A stretch of DNA of 64,000 nt from contig WHVA01000077.1 of the NCBI GenBank assembly GCA_015179125.1, positions 235,972-299,971 on the forward strand, in the 5' to 3' direction. The stretch comes from Gautieria morchelliformis. Its lineage: Eukaryota; Basidiomycota; Agaricomycetes; Gomphales; Gomphaceae. Below, in pieces: positions 21,921 to 33,362 of the stretch. Each line of letters starts with the position of its first letter. Within the stretch, counting starts at the first letter, position 1. Position numbers and translations under genes: made by a program. The notes beneath the pieces are model-generated. The model saw only the letters and a list, made by a program, of their open reading frames with translations, was not told the DNA's origin and did no database searches.

Positions 21921-23084
21921 CTACTTCTTCTTTTTCGGGTATGCTTTTTGTCGCAGGTTGGCTTTGAGGTAGACCTCGATCGGCCAGTTGTCCGCTTCTT
22001 TGGGGAGTGAGTCGCCCGTCCACCCGTCTAGAGGGGCTATGTATGGTCGGAGGGGGCACTTGATTTCTACATGTCCAACTCCATGGCAGCCGGTGCAGTG
22101 GGTTCCTGGCCAAATCAGCCATTCTTCCTGTCCTACTTTCCACAGTCTGTCCGACTTTCCTAATGTGTCGACCACGGAATCTTTGCTGCCGTCATCCATC
22201 GTGACCAGTTTCCTTTTAAAGGTTAGTCTGACATTCCAGACTATTTGGCCACCTTTGTCTGCGGATTTTTGGACACTCAGGACTTCTGCTTGCCGCGAGC
22301 CAACATTGTCTTCTATTGCTTGACGGACGTCCATCTCTCTGGTTGTCGCAGGGGCTCTTCCTATTCTGAACCACTGTTCTGCTTGTTGCTCCCATGGGAA
22401 GGGGACCATCAGGATCGCCTCCTTGGGGTATTCCCCTGGTACACGGAAGGATCTGTATTCGAAAATGTTATAGCTTACGGACACTGCTTCCGGCAAGGTC
22501 ACCAGTGCCCATACCCTTGAGGTTGTTTCTGCCTCTCCAGGTCTTTTGTTCCCTCTCGTGTTTTTATACACTCCACCTTTGGAGAAGTGGGCCGGCATGT
22601 TGAGCTCCTCTACCGAGACCGGGTCACCCTCTTGGATGACTAAGTCCGGCCGTTCTTCAGCTAGGAGCTCTGTAACCACCCTCTGTATTTTGCCTGTTAT
22701 CCCTTTCCTTTCGGCTAGAGGTCCCAGGGTTTTGGCGCCGTATACTGTGGCCAGGCAAAGTCTGTGAGACATCTCCCACAGCCTGTCACCTCGATCTTTG
22801 TTTGTCATCATTATCCTGCCGAGGTGTTCGTAGATCCCATCCGGGCTTATGTGATAATCTGCGATGACATCTGCTGGGATGTGTGTTTCCCAGCCATCTG
22901 GCGCCTCCTTGGCGCGGCCCTTCCCTTTATTTTTGGGGGGGCGTAACATTGGCTCGTCTAGCCAGTCCAAGGCTGAGGCCTGGATGGCGGGTCGCTGCTT
23001 CTTCTGTAGAGGCAGGGGGGTGTTTTGTGTTGTGGTGACGTTGGATTCCAAGTCCATGTCTGTGATGGAACTAGGGGTTGTCAC
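21921..23084 (-). CDS. LINE ORF1, Gag-like zinc-knuckle protein
   Basis: An uninterrupted 387-codon frame runs from ATG 23084 (MTTPSSITDMDLESN) to a lysine-rich end. The middle (RIMMTNKDRGDRLWEMSHRL, VWALVTLPEAVSVSYNIFEY) follows the pattern of fungal Tad1-like ORF1 proteins. A CCHC knuckle is near the end (CTGCHGVGHVEIKC). ORF1 products bind the element RNA and form the particle with ORF2. The frame is intact although the downstream ORF2 is broken, so the protein could still be produced if transcribed. Confidence 0.85.
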   Translation of the reverse strand: MTTPSSITDMDLESNVTTTQNTPLPLQKKQRPAIQASALDWLDEPMLRPPKNKGKGRAKEAPDGWETHIPADVIADYHISPDGIYEHLGRIMMTNKDRGDRLWEMSHRLCLATVYGAKTLGPLAERKGITGKIQRVVTELLAEERPDLVIQEGDPVSVEELNMPAHFSKGGVYKNTRGNKRPGEAETTSRVWALVTLPEAVSVSYNIFEYRSFRVPGEYPKEAILMVPFPWEQQAEQWFRIGRAPATTREMDVRQAIEDNVGSRQAEVLSVQKSADKGGQIVWNVRLTFKRKLVTMDDGSKDSVVDTLGKSDRLWKVGQEEWLIWPGTHCTGCHGVGHVEIKCPLRPYIAPLDGWTGDSLPKEADNWPIEVYLKANLRQKAYPKKKK

Positions 23085-23854
23085 AATGCTTGAGCTAGAT
23101 TTTTTGGGCCAGGGCTTTTTGGGGCCGTCGGTTTGGGGCGTTTAGGTGTCTGTGCCTCTAAGATTTCGATGTCCAAACTTGGGCACTTTCTACCTTTCGA
23201 GGTGTGCATCTATACCCCTTTTTATCAGTTTCATTTCTTTTGTGGTGTTGGGGAACACTCACGTCTAGTTTGTCCATATTTTCTGATCTCTACTTCTGTT
23301 ATCTTTAAAATGTCTTTGTGCGAACACTTAAAAGAATAACAGGCCCCCCCGGCTAGTGAAGAAATCTGTTTATTTCATTTTATGTCTACTATTTACAGTA
23401 TTCTTTTCTTAGGTTGTTTCTTGCCGTGATCAAGTCCCTCACTCAAATTGTCTGATCTTGCTGGCCTGAACAACACGTGTTTCTTGACTTGTTAGGTCAG
23501 TTGTGTATTTTTCTTTAGTTTCCGCTCTTGGTTTTGCTGGGGTAGTACGGTGTGTCTCCACTTTGACCTCCCAGCGCCTACCAGCCGAGGCCTTGCATTT
23601 ATGGTGACTTCTACGGGCTCTTTATACTGTCCCTACGAAGTCTCGTTCTGTAGGTCCCCCGAAAGCTGGCCACGCAATGTTGGCACTGTTCAAGTTTCCC
23701 CTACCCGGCGGGCTATCTTCGTGGTCCCTGTGGGTGTCTTTTTGGTGTTTCGCAGGTTGGCCACCTCGGAGGTCATCCGTGGTGTTCACTCTCGGGCCAC
23801 GTTGAGGCCCTGCGAGGAGGCATGGCACTCTTTTGGCTACACCCCCGCCGAGAG

Positions 23855-24490
23855 GAGTGGAAGGTTTTCCGACATGGGAAATTTCATCCTTGATCCAGGA
23901 TGGCAAGGCCATGTAGGACTGTCATCGGAGTGCGGCTTCTCCTCATTGGACTCAAGGAGCAAGCTGCTGGAAAGTGACGATGTATTTAGCTATCTTATGA
24001 GTGTCTTTCATACGAAGCTTATCCAGTTCATTTTCTGCATCAGCTTCCAGGGCGAAAGGTCCGAAGTTGTTGCGGAGTTCGGAAATGAAGTTGGGGTAAT
24101 CGTCTGCCCAGTCGACAACGGTGTAGCGTCCATAAGGGCAGGTTCGAAGTAGTTGAGAGCCGTGCCCCTGAGGTAAGAAAGGGCATAGTTGACCTTTCGC
24201 TCGTCATCGGGAAAGGCATTGGGACGAGCGTAGAAGTTCAGTTGAAGCTGAACCAAAAAAGGCTGAAGCTTCTTGGGGTTGGAAGTGTTGAACTGATCTG
24301 GTTTGCAAACTTTTGTCTTGGGGCGTGGAACTTGGGCCAGACGCTGGAGTTGGCCGGCCAGCATGGCGATAGCCTGTGCAAGATCTGGAGCTGGGGCGGG
24401 CGGAACTGGGTTGGTGGGATTCGGAGGTGGAGGACCACCTGGGGGACCGCCGGGGGGCCGCCTGGAGGGCCACTAGTGGATTTGGCATCC
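23855..24490 (-). pseudogene. Ty3/gypsy gag fragment 1 of 5 (capsid)
   Basis: The minus strand begins near 24490 (DAKSTSGPPGG, Pro/Gly-rich), then encodes a capsid region: AIAMLAGQLQRLAQVP, KPDQFNTSNPKKL, YALSYLRGTALNYFEPA. In another frame it continues with NFISELRNNFGPFALEADAE and KIAKYIVTFQQLA. Three TGA codons follow within about 15 codons before MALPSWIKDEISHVGKP, at places where related elements usually have Trp or Arg. The gene is heavily decayed, consistent with its being the oldest layer. Confidence 0.85.
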
Positions 24491-24949
24491 AATGTTGAAA
24501 GTCGGGTCAGCAGGATTGCATACGCAGTGGGAGAATCGTAAGATCATAAAAGGATATAGAGATAACGAGATGAGAACACAACTTCGGTTGTATGTGCAAA
24601 CACCATGTGCAGTGACAACAACACTAGACATCGACTGATATATGGCCATCCAGTCACAAGCCTCATGGGCTAGAATAAGAACACAACGATGGAGATTAAC
24701 TGCCTGACGTTTGTTACATACACGACTAGCTACTTAACTAATGGAATAACGCTGTGAGGGTATGTAGAAGGGTCATGGGACAGTCAGGTGCCACCGGCGC
24801 ATTATCATGCGCCGGTGCTCACATCTCGATCAGGGACCCGAAGCGCAGCTTCGGATCTTGCTCTAGAATCATCCTCACCATTAATAACATCCAAGAGGGT
24901 CCAGTCCATGCAGTCTCAGAACTTGTTTACCTCCTTGAGCCGGGATTCA
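24491..24949. other. Probable gypsy leader/LTR remnant, no gene
   Basis: No open frame is convincing. The stretch lies just upstream of the gypsy gag in its orientation, where its 5' LTR should be. It contains two short hairpins (around 24793-24820 with CACCGGCGCA and 24839-24856 with GAAGCGCAGCTTC). LTR ends and a target duplication could not be fixed. Confidence 0.4.
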
Positions 24950-27817
24950 CATAGCGCAGCTTGAAGACCATCTGCAGGTGTTGTCCAGAATTGGCAGGCA
25001 GCTCCGAGGGCCATGATCATCATGTGTGTTGGAACAAAATGAGACACCTTGCTTACCGAGAAAGCTTCTTCTAGAATTTCTAGCACTGGTGGAGGTAAGT
25101 GGAACACCCACTGAACTGTGGAAGAAATACAGATATCTATTGCTTGATATGACCATACATTTCAGAACTGATATTTAAGAGTACCCTAGTATCTGATATG
25201 TGAAGAAAAACATTTACCATACAGTGTATACCATTACCACACTGTCTGATATGTAAGTTGATCATGAAACGAATTGATGAAAAACCTGTCATACTTCTCC
25301 AAACATGTGCAGTCATCAAAGTTCAACTGTCCTACATCACCTTGGGGATACCATGGAACAAGGGGGCATGGTTGTACAATTCATTCAATTGGAACTATCC
25401 CTCCTTGTTTCTCCCCATTCTTGTCTCACAGCCTTTTTACCTCAAACATGTCAATATATTTGGATGGCTCTAGAAGTGGCTTGGGGAACCATTCAACATA
25501 TGCAAATAGTTTGGGTACTGGAAGTCCTCCAGGAAACTCCTTTTTCTTGCCTGTAAGATCCTTTGAGGCTGAAAATATCAGCCTCACTTGTGCTACGCAA
25601 AGTCCTATAAAAACGAGTGTAAGAAATGAGTGAAAACATTTAAATAAATAAGGTATCTTTACCGGCCAATCCTACTTGTTCAGTTCCCTCCTCACCATGT
25701 GGATCAAGAAGCACAGTGTCAAAACAAGCTATATTACTCTTTCCGGTGTTGAGTCTTGCAAGAATTGCTTGTCTCTCCACAGTACCATCAGAAACTCCAA
25801 CCACTGGTAAGGCAATGGATATTTGAGTCCAGACTGCTCTATTCTGCCAAATGTCTGGTGATGGTGTAGTTTGAAGCAACTGATCAAGGTGTTGAATTGT
25901 AATATCAGGCATTTTCTGCTTAAGCAGGAACGTAACAAGTTCTTTTACAAGCTATGGGATTTTATACATGGTAGCAATAGCATATATATCATTCCGTGGA
26001 AATGGAGGATGAGGAGCAACTGCATGTGAAGGTTTGTTATGAGACATGTGACCCTTTGCTTTGAGTCGACGGACAGTAATGTCTGACATAGATTGAACTC
26101 CCTCAATATCTCCCACTACATCTGGTTGTATGATAGCCTCATCATCATCATCATCATCATCATCTGCATCATGATTTTCAACTTGTAGGCCTATTATGTT
26201 TCCAGTCTCAATATTGTTGTCAGACCAGTCATTGTCAATCCAATGGAAATAAAGTGACCGCTGTCGAATCTTGTCCTGACGTATTAACCAAAGGATCATT
26301 TGGGCAAGATATTCCTTCCGATTTGTATGTGATAACGCTCTGATATCTCAGTGTTATAATTGTTTGTTGCACCAGCCCATCATATATTATCAGCATAATG
26401 TTTTTGAATATGCTTTTTAGGTATTGCCCAATTATCCTCCCCTCTCTTGACTTGGTGGCCACCATGCCTGACAAAAGCTTCTCGATGGATATCATAGATT
26501 TGATCAAACTCTGAAAGATGCTGTAGGTCCCCTTCACTCAGGTGTTTCCATTGTGCAGTAAAAATGAAGTCCAGTTCAGCTCTGACTGCCTGGATGATAT
26601 CATTTTTAATAACTCCATAGATTACTGGGAGGAAGTTCCTTTCAAGATCTTTCCATTCTCTTCCTGACCACTGAGAAATCCAGGTTAAAATCGAAAGAAA
26701 TAACAACAGAAATGTTAGGTTTGGAGCCTGGTGCACATATGCACCCAACATTCTCATCCTTGTTTTTGTTTGGGAATTCAGTCTTTCCAAATTTGCAAAC
26801 AGGTATGAATCCAACTAGGATAAATGCACATTGGCTTGGCTGGTTACGTATTTTGTAACATGGGTGGCATCTGATGCCAGAATAGCAGGCAAGATAGTTA
26901 CACCTTCAGGTGGCATTTCCAGTATTGATGTCTCCATATACATGTGAAGCAGCACTGAGCTCTTCATCAGAGTACCATAGGACAGGCTCATAATTCATAA
27001 ATCCATCAAATGGAGGATTCTGTTCAAGGTATTTCAAGCATTCCACAATATCCCAATAGCAAAGAATTTGGGGCTCATTTGATGCCTCAGGCAAGATAAC
27101 CTCTTTGACATGCCAGGCAGGCCCAGCTTCAATATGATCATCAATTCACTTCCATATTTCTTTAGCTGACTTGAATGAAGGTGGATTATCCTGCATCTGT
27201 AATTGAAAGAATGGCATAACAATGTTAGTTCTATACTTTTGTTGCCATGAGCAACAAATTACCCATTTCGTTCTTAGCAAGCTATCAATCTGACTATTTG
27301 AAATCCCTGAGGTTCCAAGCCACTCTACCAAGCTCCATTCAGCTCAACTAGTAAATGGGTATTCAGGAATATCTGAATGTTCCCAGTTTTGCCTGATATG
27401 CTCAAAGGCAGTTTCTCCCTTCCCATAAGTAGTATATGCATTGGCAAATGGCCTGACTTCAACAATATCCATTCCAACATTTGTTGGTAGAACTATGTTT
27501 GTTGGATGCACCCTGTTTGAAGCTGAAGCAGTAGGCTCTGCATCAGACAATTCTTGGGGAATGGCAATTTGTTCCATGATAATGTCCTCATCTATAGAAC
27601 AAGTGGGAGAGATAAAATGGGGTCGCTTGGATTGACCAGGTCGGCTCCCGGCTAAGCACAGATGAAGACTCTGCAGCCTGAAATGCAGGCTGAGTATAAG
27701 TGGGTTGAGAGCCTGATGATCTGGCTCCATATTTGGAATAGAGTTCTGAGGCATAAATACTAGCCTGTTAAGCTCTGTGTTTATCTCCACACTGCTTTGA
27801 CTGTGCAAGATGGCCAT
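24950..27817 (-). pseudogene. Plavaka-type transposase (CACTA-like), degenerate
   Basis: Minus-strand blocks in order: an N-terminal segment (GKGETAFEHIRQNWEH), AEWSLVEWLGTSGISNSQID after an in-frame TGA (27329-27331), DIVECLKYLEQNPPFDGFM with YSDEELSAASHVYGDINTG, the core ILASDATHVTKY, then SGREWKDLERNFLPVI and AVRAELDFIFTAQWKHLS, ending with FDTVLLDPHGEEGTEQVGL and VAQVRLIFS-like residues. These are hallmarks of the Plavaka family abundant in Agaricomycetes. The core lacks the expected stretch between DATHVT and NQPSQCAFILVGFIPV and changes frame there. Introns are also present. An Asp-rich run comes from a GAT/ATC trinucleotide repeat near 26140-26170. Terminal repeats were not found. Confidence 0.75.
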
Positions 27818-28649
27818 TTAAACTGGTATAAAAGTAAGCACAGTGCTTGCACTGTTCAGTAGCTACTCCAGTAGCAAGCTTTGGGGGCATGAAGCTTGAG
27901 TCCTGTGGTGGTTAGTGGCAACATTGAATTGCAATTTGAGCTCCGCTCAAATCGTATGCCCTTTTCCCTTCTCCTGTAGCAGTAGTGGCCGAGTCACTAC
28001 AATAATATCACAACAGCTTGCAAACATGCTGTAATATTTTCCTTCGAGCTAGGTTATAGAATCCGCATCCGTGGCAACAGCCTTCCCGCTGCTCCTGCCC
28101 CCGACATGGCTTGTCCCCACGGGAGATGCAGGCACCAAATATATGAGGGCGCCAATGAGGCGGTGCGTGAGCACAGTGATGTGGGGGGGGGGGGGGGAGT
28201 CAGTATGGGCGATGTAGGTTAGCAGGCTGGAGTGGCAACGGCCAAGGTAGGTGAGTGGAGCGGTGTAGTGTTCATGACGTCCGCAAGACGCACGTGCATG
28301 TAGGTAGGCGATGTCGATTGCGGTGATGACATGCGATGGCGACGGGAGAGAGAGACCAATCAGGAAAGCATATATATCAGTAGTGTGCTAATGCCAAAGG
28401 GAGGCAGTGGAACAACATACATAATCACCAACTTTACCTTGCCTGTAGAGCCACTCCAGATGTCCCACATCTCCTATTCCATGAGTCATAACCAGTGACA
28501 TGGAGAGATAGTCCATGTGAACTCTATCAAGCGCAGCTATCATCTCACCCCAAAGTTTGGCAGTGCCAAAACACCGCAACCAGACATGGACGTCAGAAAA
28601 TGCCCTAGATGAATGCCACACATTCTTTTTGAACTCACAGCTTAGTATC
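27818..28649. other. Spacer after the Plavaka relic, with a 15-G run
   Basis: No supported gene. A homopolymer of 15 G lies at 28183-28197 in GC-rich sequence. A 77-codon minus-strand frame at 28388-28621 (HVWLRCFGTAKLWGEM) is unidentified; it may be the edge of another relic. Confidence 0.4.
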
Positions 28650-29760
28650 TATATGTTTCAGATGTGTGGCGGTGATTTTGTAGTAGAGAAAATTAGTTGC
28701 AGCGCCCTCTTATCCAGAAAACACTCCAGGCAAGTCCTATGTTATTTTTATGCAGTCAAGCCTCTTATTGATTTTATTTTTCAGTCACAGCACCCTCTTA
28801 ACCAGCAAACACCAAGCAATTACTGCTCTACTGTTCTTAATGATGCACTTGACACAGATATCAATGACAATCTTTTAAACGTAATGGCCTTCGGCGACCT
28901 CGAAACCTTTTCACTCGACCATAATTTCCCCCTCTCCTCCAATCTCAATCCCGATATGTTCTCTAACCATCCAGGTTTTCCATTGGATGATAGCCAGCCC
29001 AGGAATTATGCTGGTGTGACAGGTAACAACACCAAGGCCGACCATATTGACATTACTGTCAATGACAGTCAATGCCCGCCTTCTGCTGGTGAGTCGCAAA
29101 TTACGGCGTGACGTGCCACTTTTAGCTCTAGCATCCAACACGATCTTGAGGAACTCACTGTCCAGCACCACTCTGAGGTATGTACAGCACAGTTCATTTA
29201 TATTATCTGACCATTTTTCTGCTAGGCTCCCCAGCCTTCTGCTCGACCATCGGTTCCCACTGAATCCCAGCAGTCGGCCCCCGTCACTCGCAGTAAACCC
29301 ATGAAATGTTGTGGCGACCTTGCCACCAAGTTGAAAGCAGTTCGTGCCAGACTCAATCCTTCACCTCAGCCTTCGCAACGAACTCTCTCCCCTGCTCTAT
29401 CCACCACTTCGTCCTCACCAGCTATCTCCAGTATCACCCCTCCATCTTACCCTGCCAGTCCAGCACCCACCATCACCGATTCTCCTGATGAAAAAATTAC
29501 ATAGGATGGCAAAACATTGAGTTCTGCCCCTCCCCCCATGAGGAGTCGACTTGTAGCAGGCGACGTGATCTTCAAATCCAACCTAGTCCTCGAGCACATG
29601 TTTCCAGAGGTAGCTGGTATCACAACACAATAGACAGCCAATGTATGGTCCTGTGCACAGGAGATCTGCAACACCTCAACGATTATACCAGCTAATGAGC
29701 ATGTTGTCAAGATTGGTTTTCAGGCGTTAATATCGTGTATTAGTGAACACAGCAAATGCC
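28650..29760 (+). pseudogene. Remnant of an unidentified multi-exon protein gene
   Basis: Plus-strand frames look protein-like but are interrupted. The first includes NVMAFGDLETFSLDHNFPL to about 29111. The next is rich in Ser/Pro (29227-29504, ending DSPDEKIT). The last (VAGDVIFKSNLVLEHMFPEVAGITTQ ... WSCAQEICNTSTIIPANEHVVKI) has a stop inside it. The last block resembles the start of helical domains found in hypothetical agaricomycete proteins often carried with transposons; this is a weak impression. It lies next to the Plavaka relic and could be captured cargo. Confidence 0.35.
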
Positions 29761-30165
29761 CGAATAGTTTGTGCGAAGACGTGTGCCATTCGGTGAATAA
29801 GATGAAACAATAAATGTTCAGAAGGTAAGAGGGCTGCCCGAACGGAGCTCGCCCTATCTACAGTCATAGCAAAGTAGCCCATGACACTTGACGATGTAAT
29901 ATGCAAGGTCTCACAGAAAGGTTGTCAAGCAGTAACAATCCTTTCACCGGCGAAGGTGCTCCTTCGGAACCCTTCGCCGACAGCACTGATAATAGTACGA
30001 AGGCTAAGGTAATGAAGGTGAAGTACGAAAACTCACCAGTGGTGCTTAAGTCCTCCTCTGGTCGAAGATAGGAATCTATAGGAGAGGGCTCAAGACGATG
30101 GTCACAGTGAGGTCAAGTTTTTGCACAAGATAGACGTATGATAATTGAACTGGGGAATATACATG
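29761..30165. other. Non-coding spacer
   Basis: No gene or repeat could be supported. A short local inverted match (CACCGGCGAAGGTGCTCCTTCGG near 29945) suggests hairpin potential only. Confidence 0.35.
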
Positions 30166-30678
30166 TGAATGTAAACTATTTATACCAAATGCTCATATGA
30201 TATCAGCGAATAGGAAAGAGGCAATCATGAGTCAGGGTTGGATTAGGGTGTGCAGTCAGGATACAAGTAGGTGAAACACATATCCAATAGAAATAAGGAG
30301 GAGTGCGAATGTGAAAAGAGGAGGAAGGTACTTATGTACAAAAACACGCCTTAAGACCTGCATACAGGTTAGCCTGCACGGACTCTTCATCTGCTGGGTT
30401 GATCCCACACGATCTATGGGTAGGATGTCCCGCAAATGCATTCCAGCCATAGGAACACACAAAGGGGGTTGAGTCGAGAAGGTGATGAGACAAGTGATGA
30501 ACCATCAAGCCAGGTAAAGGATGTTGATTGTGTTTGATCACGTGGCTACTGGCGAATGACGCAAGTAGTGAATACCCGTTTGGCGAATTCGGCGAAGAGC
30601 GATCAGAGCGAACATAGACGTGGGGTGACGAAAGGGAAAATGGAGTTACTGGATACAAGAAATAAACAAGTCATGACA
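30166..30678 (-). mobile_element. Solo LTR (family B)
   Basis: In minus orientation it begins TGTCATGACTTGTTTATT and ends in TTTACATTCA. It is bracketed by CATG at 30162-30165 and 30679-30682, a possible 4-bp target duplication. Its 3' (plus-strand) portion matches the truncated LTR at 1-177. The open frame on the minus strand (30658-30332) is not credible as a gene. Confidence 0.7.
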
Positions 30679-30698
30679 CATGTTCAGCAATATGTAAG

Positions 30699-31052
30699 TG
30701 TAAGGGAAACCCTAGCTGGCTGTGGAGATCACACTACCACACAACTGACAAGGGGAAATCCAAAGAGAAAAGTCTAAGGACCCCCAATGTCAGCGAGCTC
30801 GTATTATATTATGCTCCACAGCCAGGGACAACACTTGGCACTCGCCATCAACCCTGCATCCCCCTGACCTCCCTGACCCTTGATTGACCCTTGATGTCAC
30901 CTATTACATGAGTCGCTTGACTTCTGACACTGTTATGAGAGTGGAAGTCGGAAAATGGAGTGGAATTGGCAAAGCAAACAGAACTAGTGCAAGTTCTGCC
31001 AGAAGTAGAATCATTTCCGAAAGCTTTATCAGAAATGGGCGCAGCTGGCACA
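30699..31052 (-). mobile_element. Diverged, shortened LTR related to family A
   Basis: Read on the minus strand, this matches the second part of the family A LTRs, including the segment TCTCCACAGCCAGC near its end and the AATGATTC/AGAACTTGCAC-like middle. It lacks the decamer array at the start. No target duplication is obvious. It sits 16 bp from the family B solo LTR, so one element landed next to the other. Confidence 0.7.
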
Positions 31053-31233
31053 GTGCACATGTGCAAAAGATTGGCCTCCGAATCATCCCTTCATTTCACC
31101 TTGAACAATACACAAGCCTACAGCTCAGGAAGACCATCACTGCGAACCTGGCAAAGAACAGCAATTTTCTCTATGGACAGGTTGGATTCTGCGCAGAGGG
31201 TGAGATAGTAGGTTCAATCACCCCTCTTTAGAG

Positions 31234-31748
31234 ATGGCCATCCTCCACATCACGTTCACTGGAACAACATCGCTTGCTGCTGCTTCACCTCGTTCATTCT
31301 GTCCTGTATCCCTTCCGGTCATTGGTTTTGCCTGTGTGGTGGTAAGTTGGTTATTTTATCTATATTTCGTGACTGAAGTTGAACTGCAATAGATACATTA
31401 TTCACTCGATGTAGAAGTTGCTACCCTAGATCCTTTCAGTCGTGGCAAGGCACCAACACTTGAAGCAAAGGCGTATGGATCACATTACACCACATATATG
31501 GACTCCCTTCGTGCGTTCTCATCGAGTCATCCAGATGACTGCATCGTTTGTGGGATAAGGGTCGGTAAGCCCATATACTATCTTACTATTTCAACATGAC
31601 TACTGACTCACAGTGATACTTTAGTGTAGCAGTGGGCATACCACTGAATGCTGTTGACAACTATGTTTCCTTTGATGATGAAGAAAGTTTGGAAGACTTC
31701 GCGCGCACCATGGCGGCTGTGCATACAACCGCTACTAGCTCTACATGA
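31234..31748 (+). CDS. Small hypothetical protein, three exons
   Basis: A consistent spliced model exists. Exon 1 starts at ATG 31234 (MAILHITFTGTTSLAAASPR) and ends before a GTAAGT donor. Exon 2 encodes IHYSLDVEVATLDPFSRGKA ... SSHPDDCIVCGIRV. Exon 3 begins with VGIPLNAVDNYVSFDDEESL and stops at TGA 31748. Together this gives roughly 130 residues. The first segment is hydrophobic and could be a signal peptide or membrane segment. I do not recognise the family. The codon-phase-consistent GT-AG junctions are the main support; expression is unproven. Confidence 0.4.
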
Positions 31749-32459
31749 GCGTGAATTAATCATTTGCTAGTATAAGCCAGTAGGGTAATCCGATACGGCT
31801 AGTACTACTCATACTAGCAATAATAACAATATCTTGGTCAAATGTTCACTTGAATTATTTAAAGTGATATTATTATTAAGATTGCTGTTCCATAGTATAC
31901 TGCTAGTATGCTGTCTATACGATATATGCACTATGTACACTGTAGTAATAATTTACAAGGTTTGGCATCTATGTATGCAATCCCAGATCAGCTATACTGT
32001 ACATACGATAGGGGGGTCTGCAGTGTCTCAGACCAGGGCTCATGTAGCCGTGGTATCAGACATATATATCATATGTACGGTATATACATGCTGTTCGGTT
32101 TTCCTGATGTACGTCAGATGAAGCCATCGTCCCCGACGCCGACGCAGCATACCGATGTCCAAAGCTGCTCGAGTACCGCTTTCCCGTGTGCGGGGAGGGG
32201 CAGGCCGTATGCGCGCCGCCGGCCACGTGCATGGATGACGATGTAGGGGACAGGAGGGGCCAGACGATAACACCCCGGCCGCCGCCGAGATGGGCCACCA
32301 CATGAAGGTAATCGCAGGCACAGCCCTAAGGCTACTCCCATCGATGTAGCCAGTTGCTCTGAGAATGTCCCTGTGAAAGTATGGAGCGGGACTGGGTGCG
32401 TACCTACTTCCACGCACGATCATTGTTGAATTAACCCTCAACCAAAATCCCTGTTCCAG
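31749..32459. other. Intergenic, no supported gene
   Basis: AT-rich sequence rich in ATAT/TACT words changes to GC-rich sequence from about 32120. GC-rich open frames on the minus strand (32040-32486) are low-complexity and look like shadows of the relic to the right. Confidence 0.4.
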
Positions 32460-32990
32460 CGCAGAGCGCAAGCGCGTACGTGCCATTCATCGAGGCGCTC
32501 CGCGCGCATGGAATCATCCAGCCTAGCATCTGCGGCCCCGAGGAAGCCCTTGCCGTCGTAAACGGCACAGGCCCCAGGTGCGCCGTAGCCCTCGCCCTTC
32601 ACGACGTCAACGTCCTCCTTCCCTCACAGGTCCTCGCTGCCCTCGCCGTAGAAACCCTCACTGGCACCCCACAAGTCCTTTGACCCTGTCATCCACGGCA
32701 CCGCGCGGCCTCGAAGTTGCGCGGAACGAACGCATACTCCTTGCGGGAAGCTAGCTCGCACGATGGCACAACGAAGCGGATCTACTCGCGGAGTACGTCC
32801 TGCGCCAGGACAGGTATGGCGCCGCAGTGGATTGGCAATTGAGGTAGAGATGTACTCGACCACGGATAACCCGATAATCGACCGTCAGGCAGCGAAGCGT
32901 TCATGGAGGAAATTTCCAGGTGCGGCACTTCTCATTTATTGGGGGTGTTTGTGTAGGAAGACGAGCGTCGGCGCGGCTCGGCACTTCGAC
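32460..32990 (+). pseudogene. Phenylalanine/histidine ammonia-lyase-like relic
   Basis: The plus strand encodes a run matching the aromatic amino-acid lyase family downstream of the MIO prosthetic-group loop: VPFIEALRAHGI, VVNGTGPRCAVALALHDV (family NGT block), VETLTGTPQ then SFDPVIHG, EVARNERILLAGS followed by a stop. EYVLRQDRYGAAV is in one frame and IEVEMYSTTDNPIID in another. These blocks are the core of the lyase active-site helices. At least one stop and two frame changes are present and the MIO Ala-Ser-Gly loop and N-terminus are missing, so this is a truncated remnant. Intact enzymes deaminate phenylalanine, tyrosine or histidine. Confidence 0.7.
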
Positions 32991-33362
32991 AAGAGGTCTG
33001 TGCTCAACTCCTTTGTCTGAGACACGCATATATGTATGCGCCTATGTATTATAGTGTCGTGTCTTCCCATGATGTTTGTAAACTTGGACATGAACGGCAA
33101 AGAGTCACGTGCCTGTAGTCAGACACGGAGTTGACTCGGAATTCGGATTGTGCATGTTTGTCACCGAGTGGGCCGTACATGACCAATTGACCATGTAAAC
33201 CATGGCAACTAGCACAAACGTTACTTATATTGGCATAAGTCGAGTTTGGTGCTGTGAGTGCCAGGCGTGCATGCAAGGGTATTAAAGACCGGGGGTAGCA
33301 AAGATGGGCAAACTTATATTTCCATTTTTTTCCTTCCCTCTCCTACTCCCTAGTATACTCCA
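32991..33362. promoter_or_regulatory. Upstream region of the potassium transporter gene
   Basis: About 370 bp contain no gene. A pyrimidine-rich tract (TTTTTTCCTTCCCTCTCCTAC near 33326-33347) lies just upstream of the ATG, as is common at fungal promoters. Assignment as promoter is by position only. Confidence 0.3.

Larger units (their letters stand above)
17568..23854 (-). mobile_element. Non-LTR (LINE, Tad1-like) retrotransposon
   Basis: The element is flanked by a 15-bp duplication GAGTGGAAGGTTTTC (17553-17567 and 23855-23869). An 18-bp T run (17568-17585) marks the poly(A) tail of a minus-strand element. It carries ORF1 with a zinc knuckle (23084-21921) and an ORF2 with endonuclease and RNase H segments. 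It inserted into the gypsy gag capsid region, separating HVGKPSTP from the PAQSID segment. A 481-bp solo LTR sits inside its endonuclease region. The 5' region (about 23085-23854) has no clear gene. The arrangement matches the Tad1-like LINE group of fungi. Confidence 0.9.
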
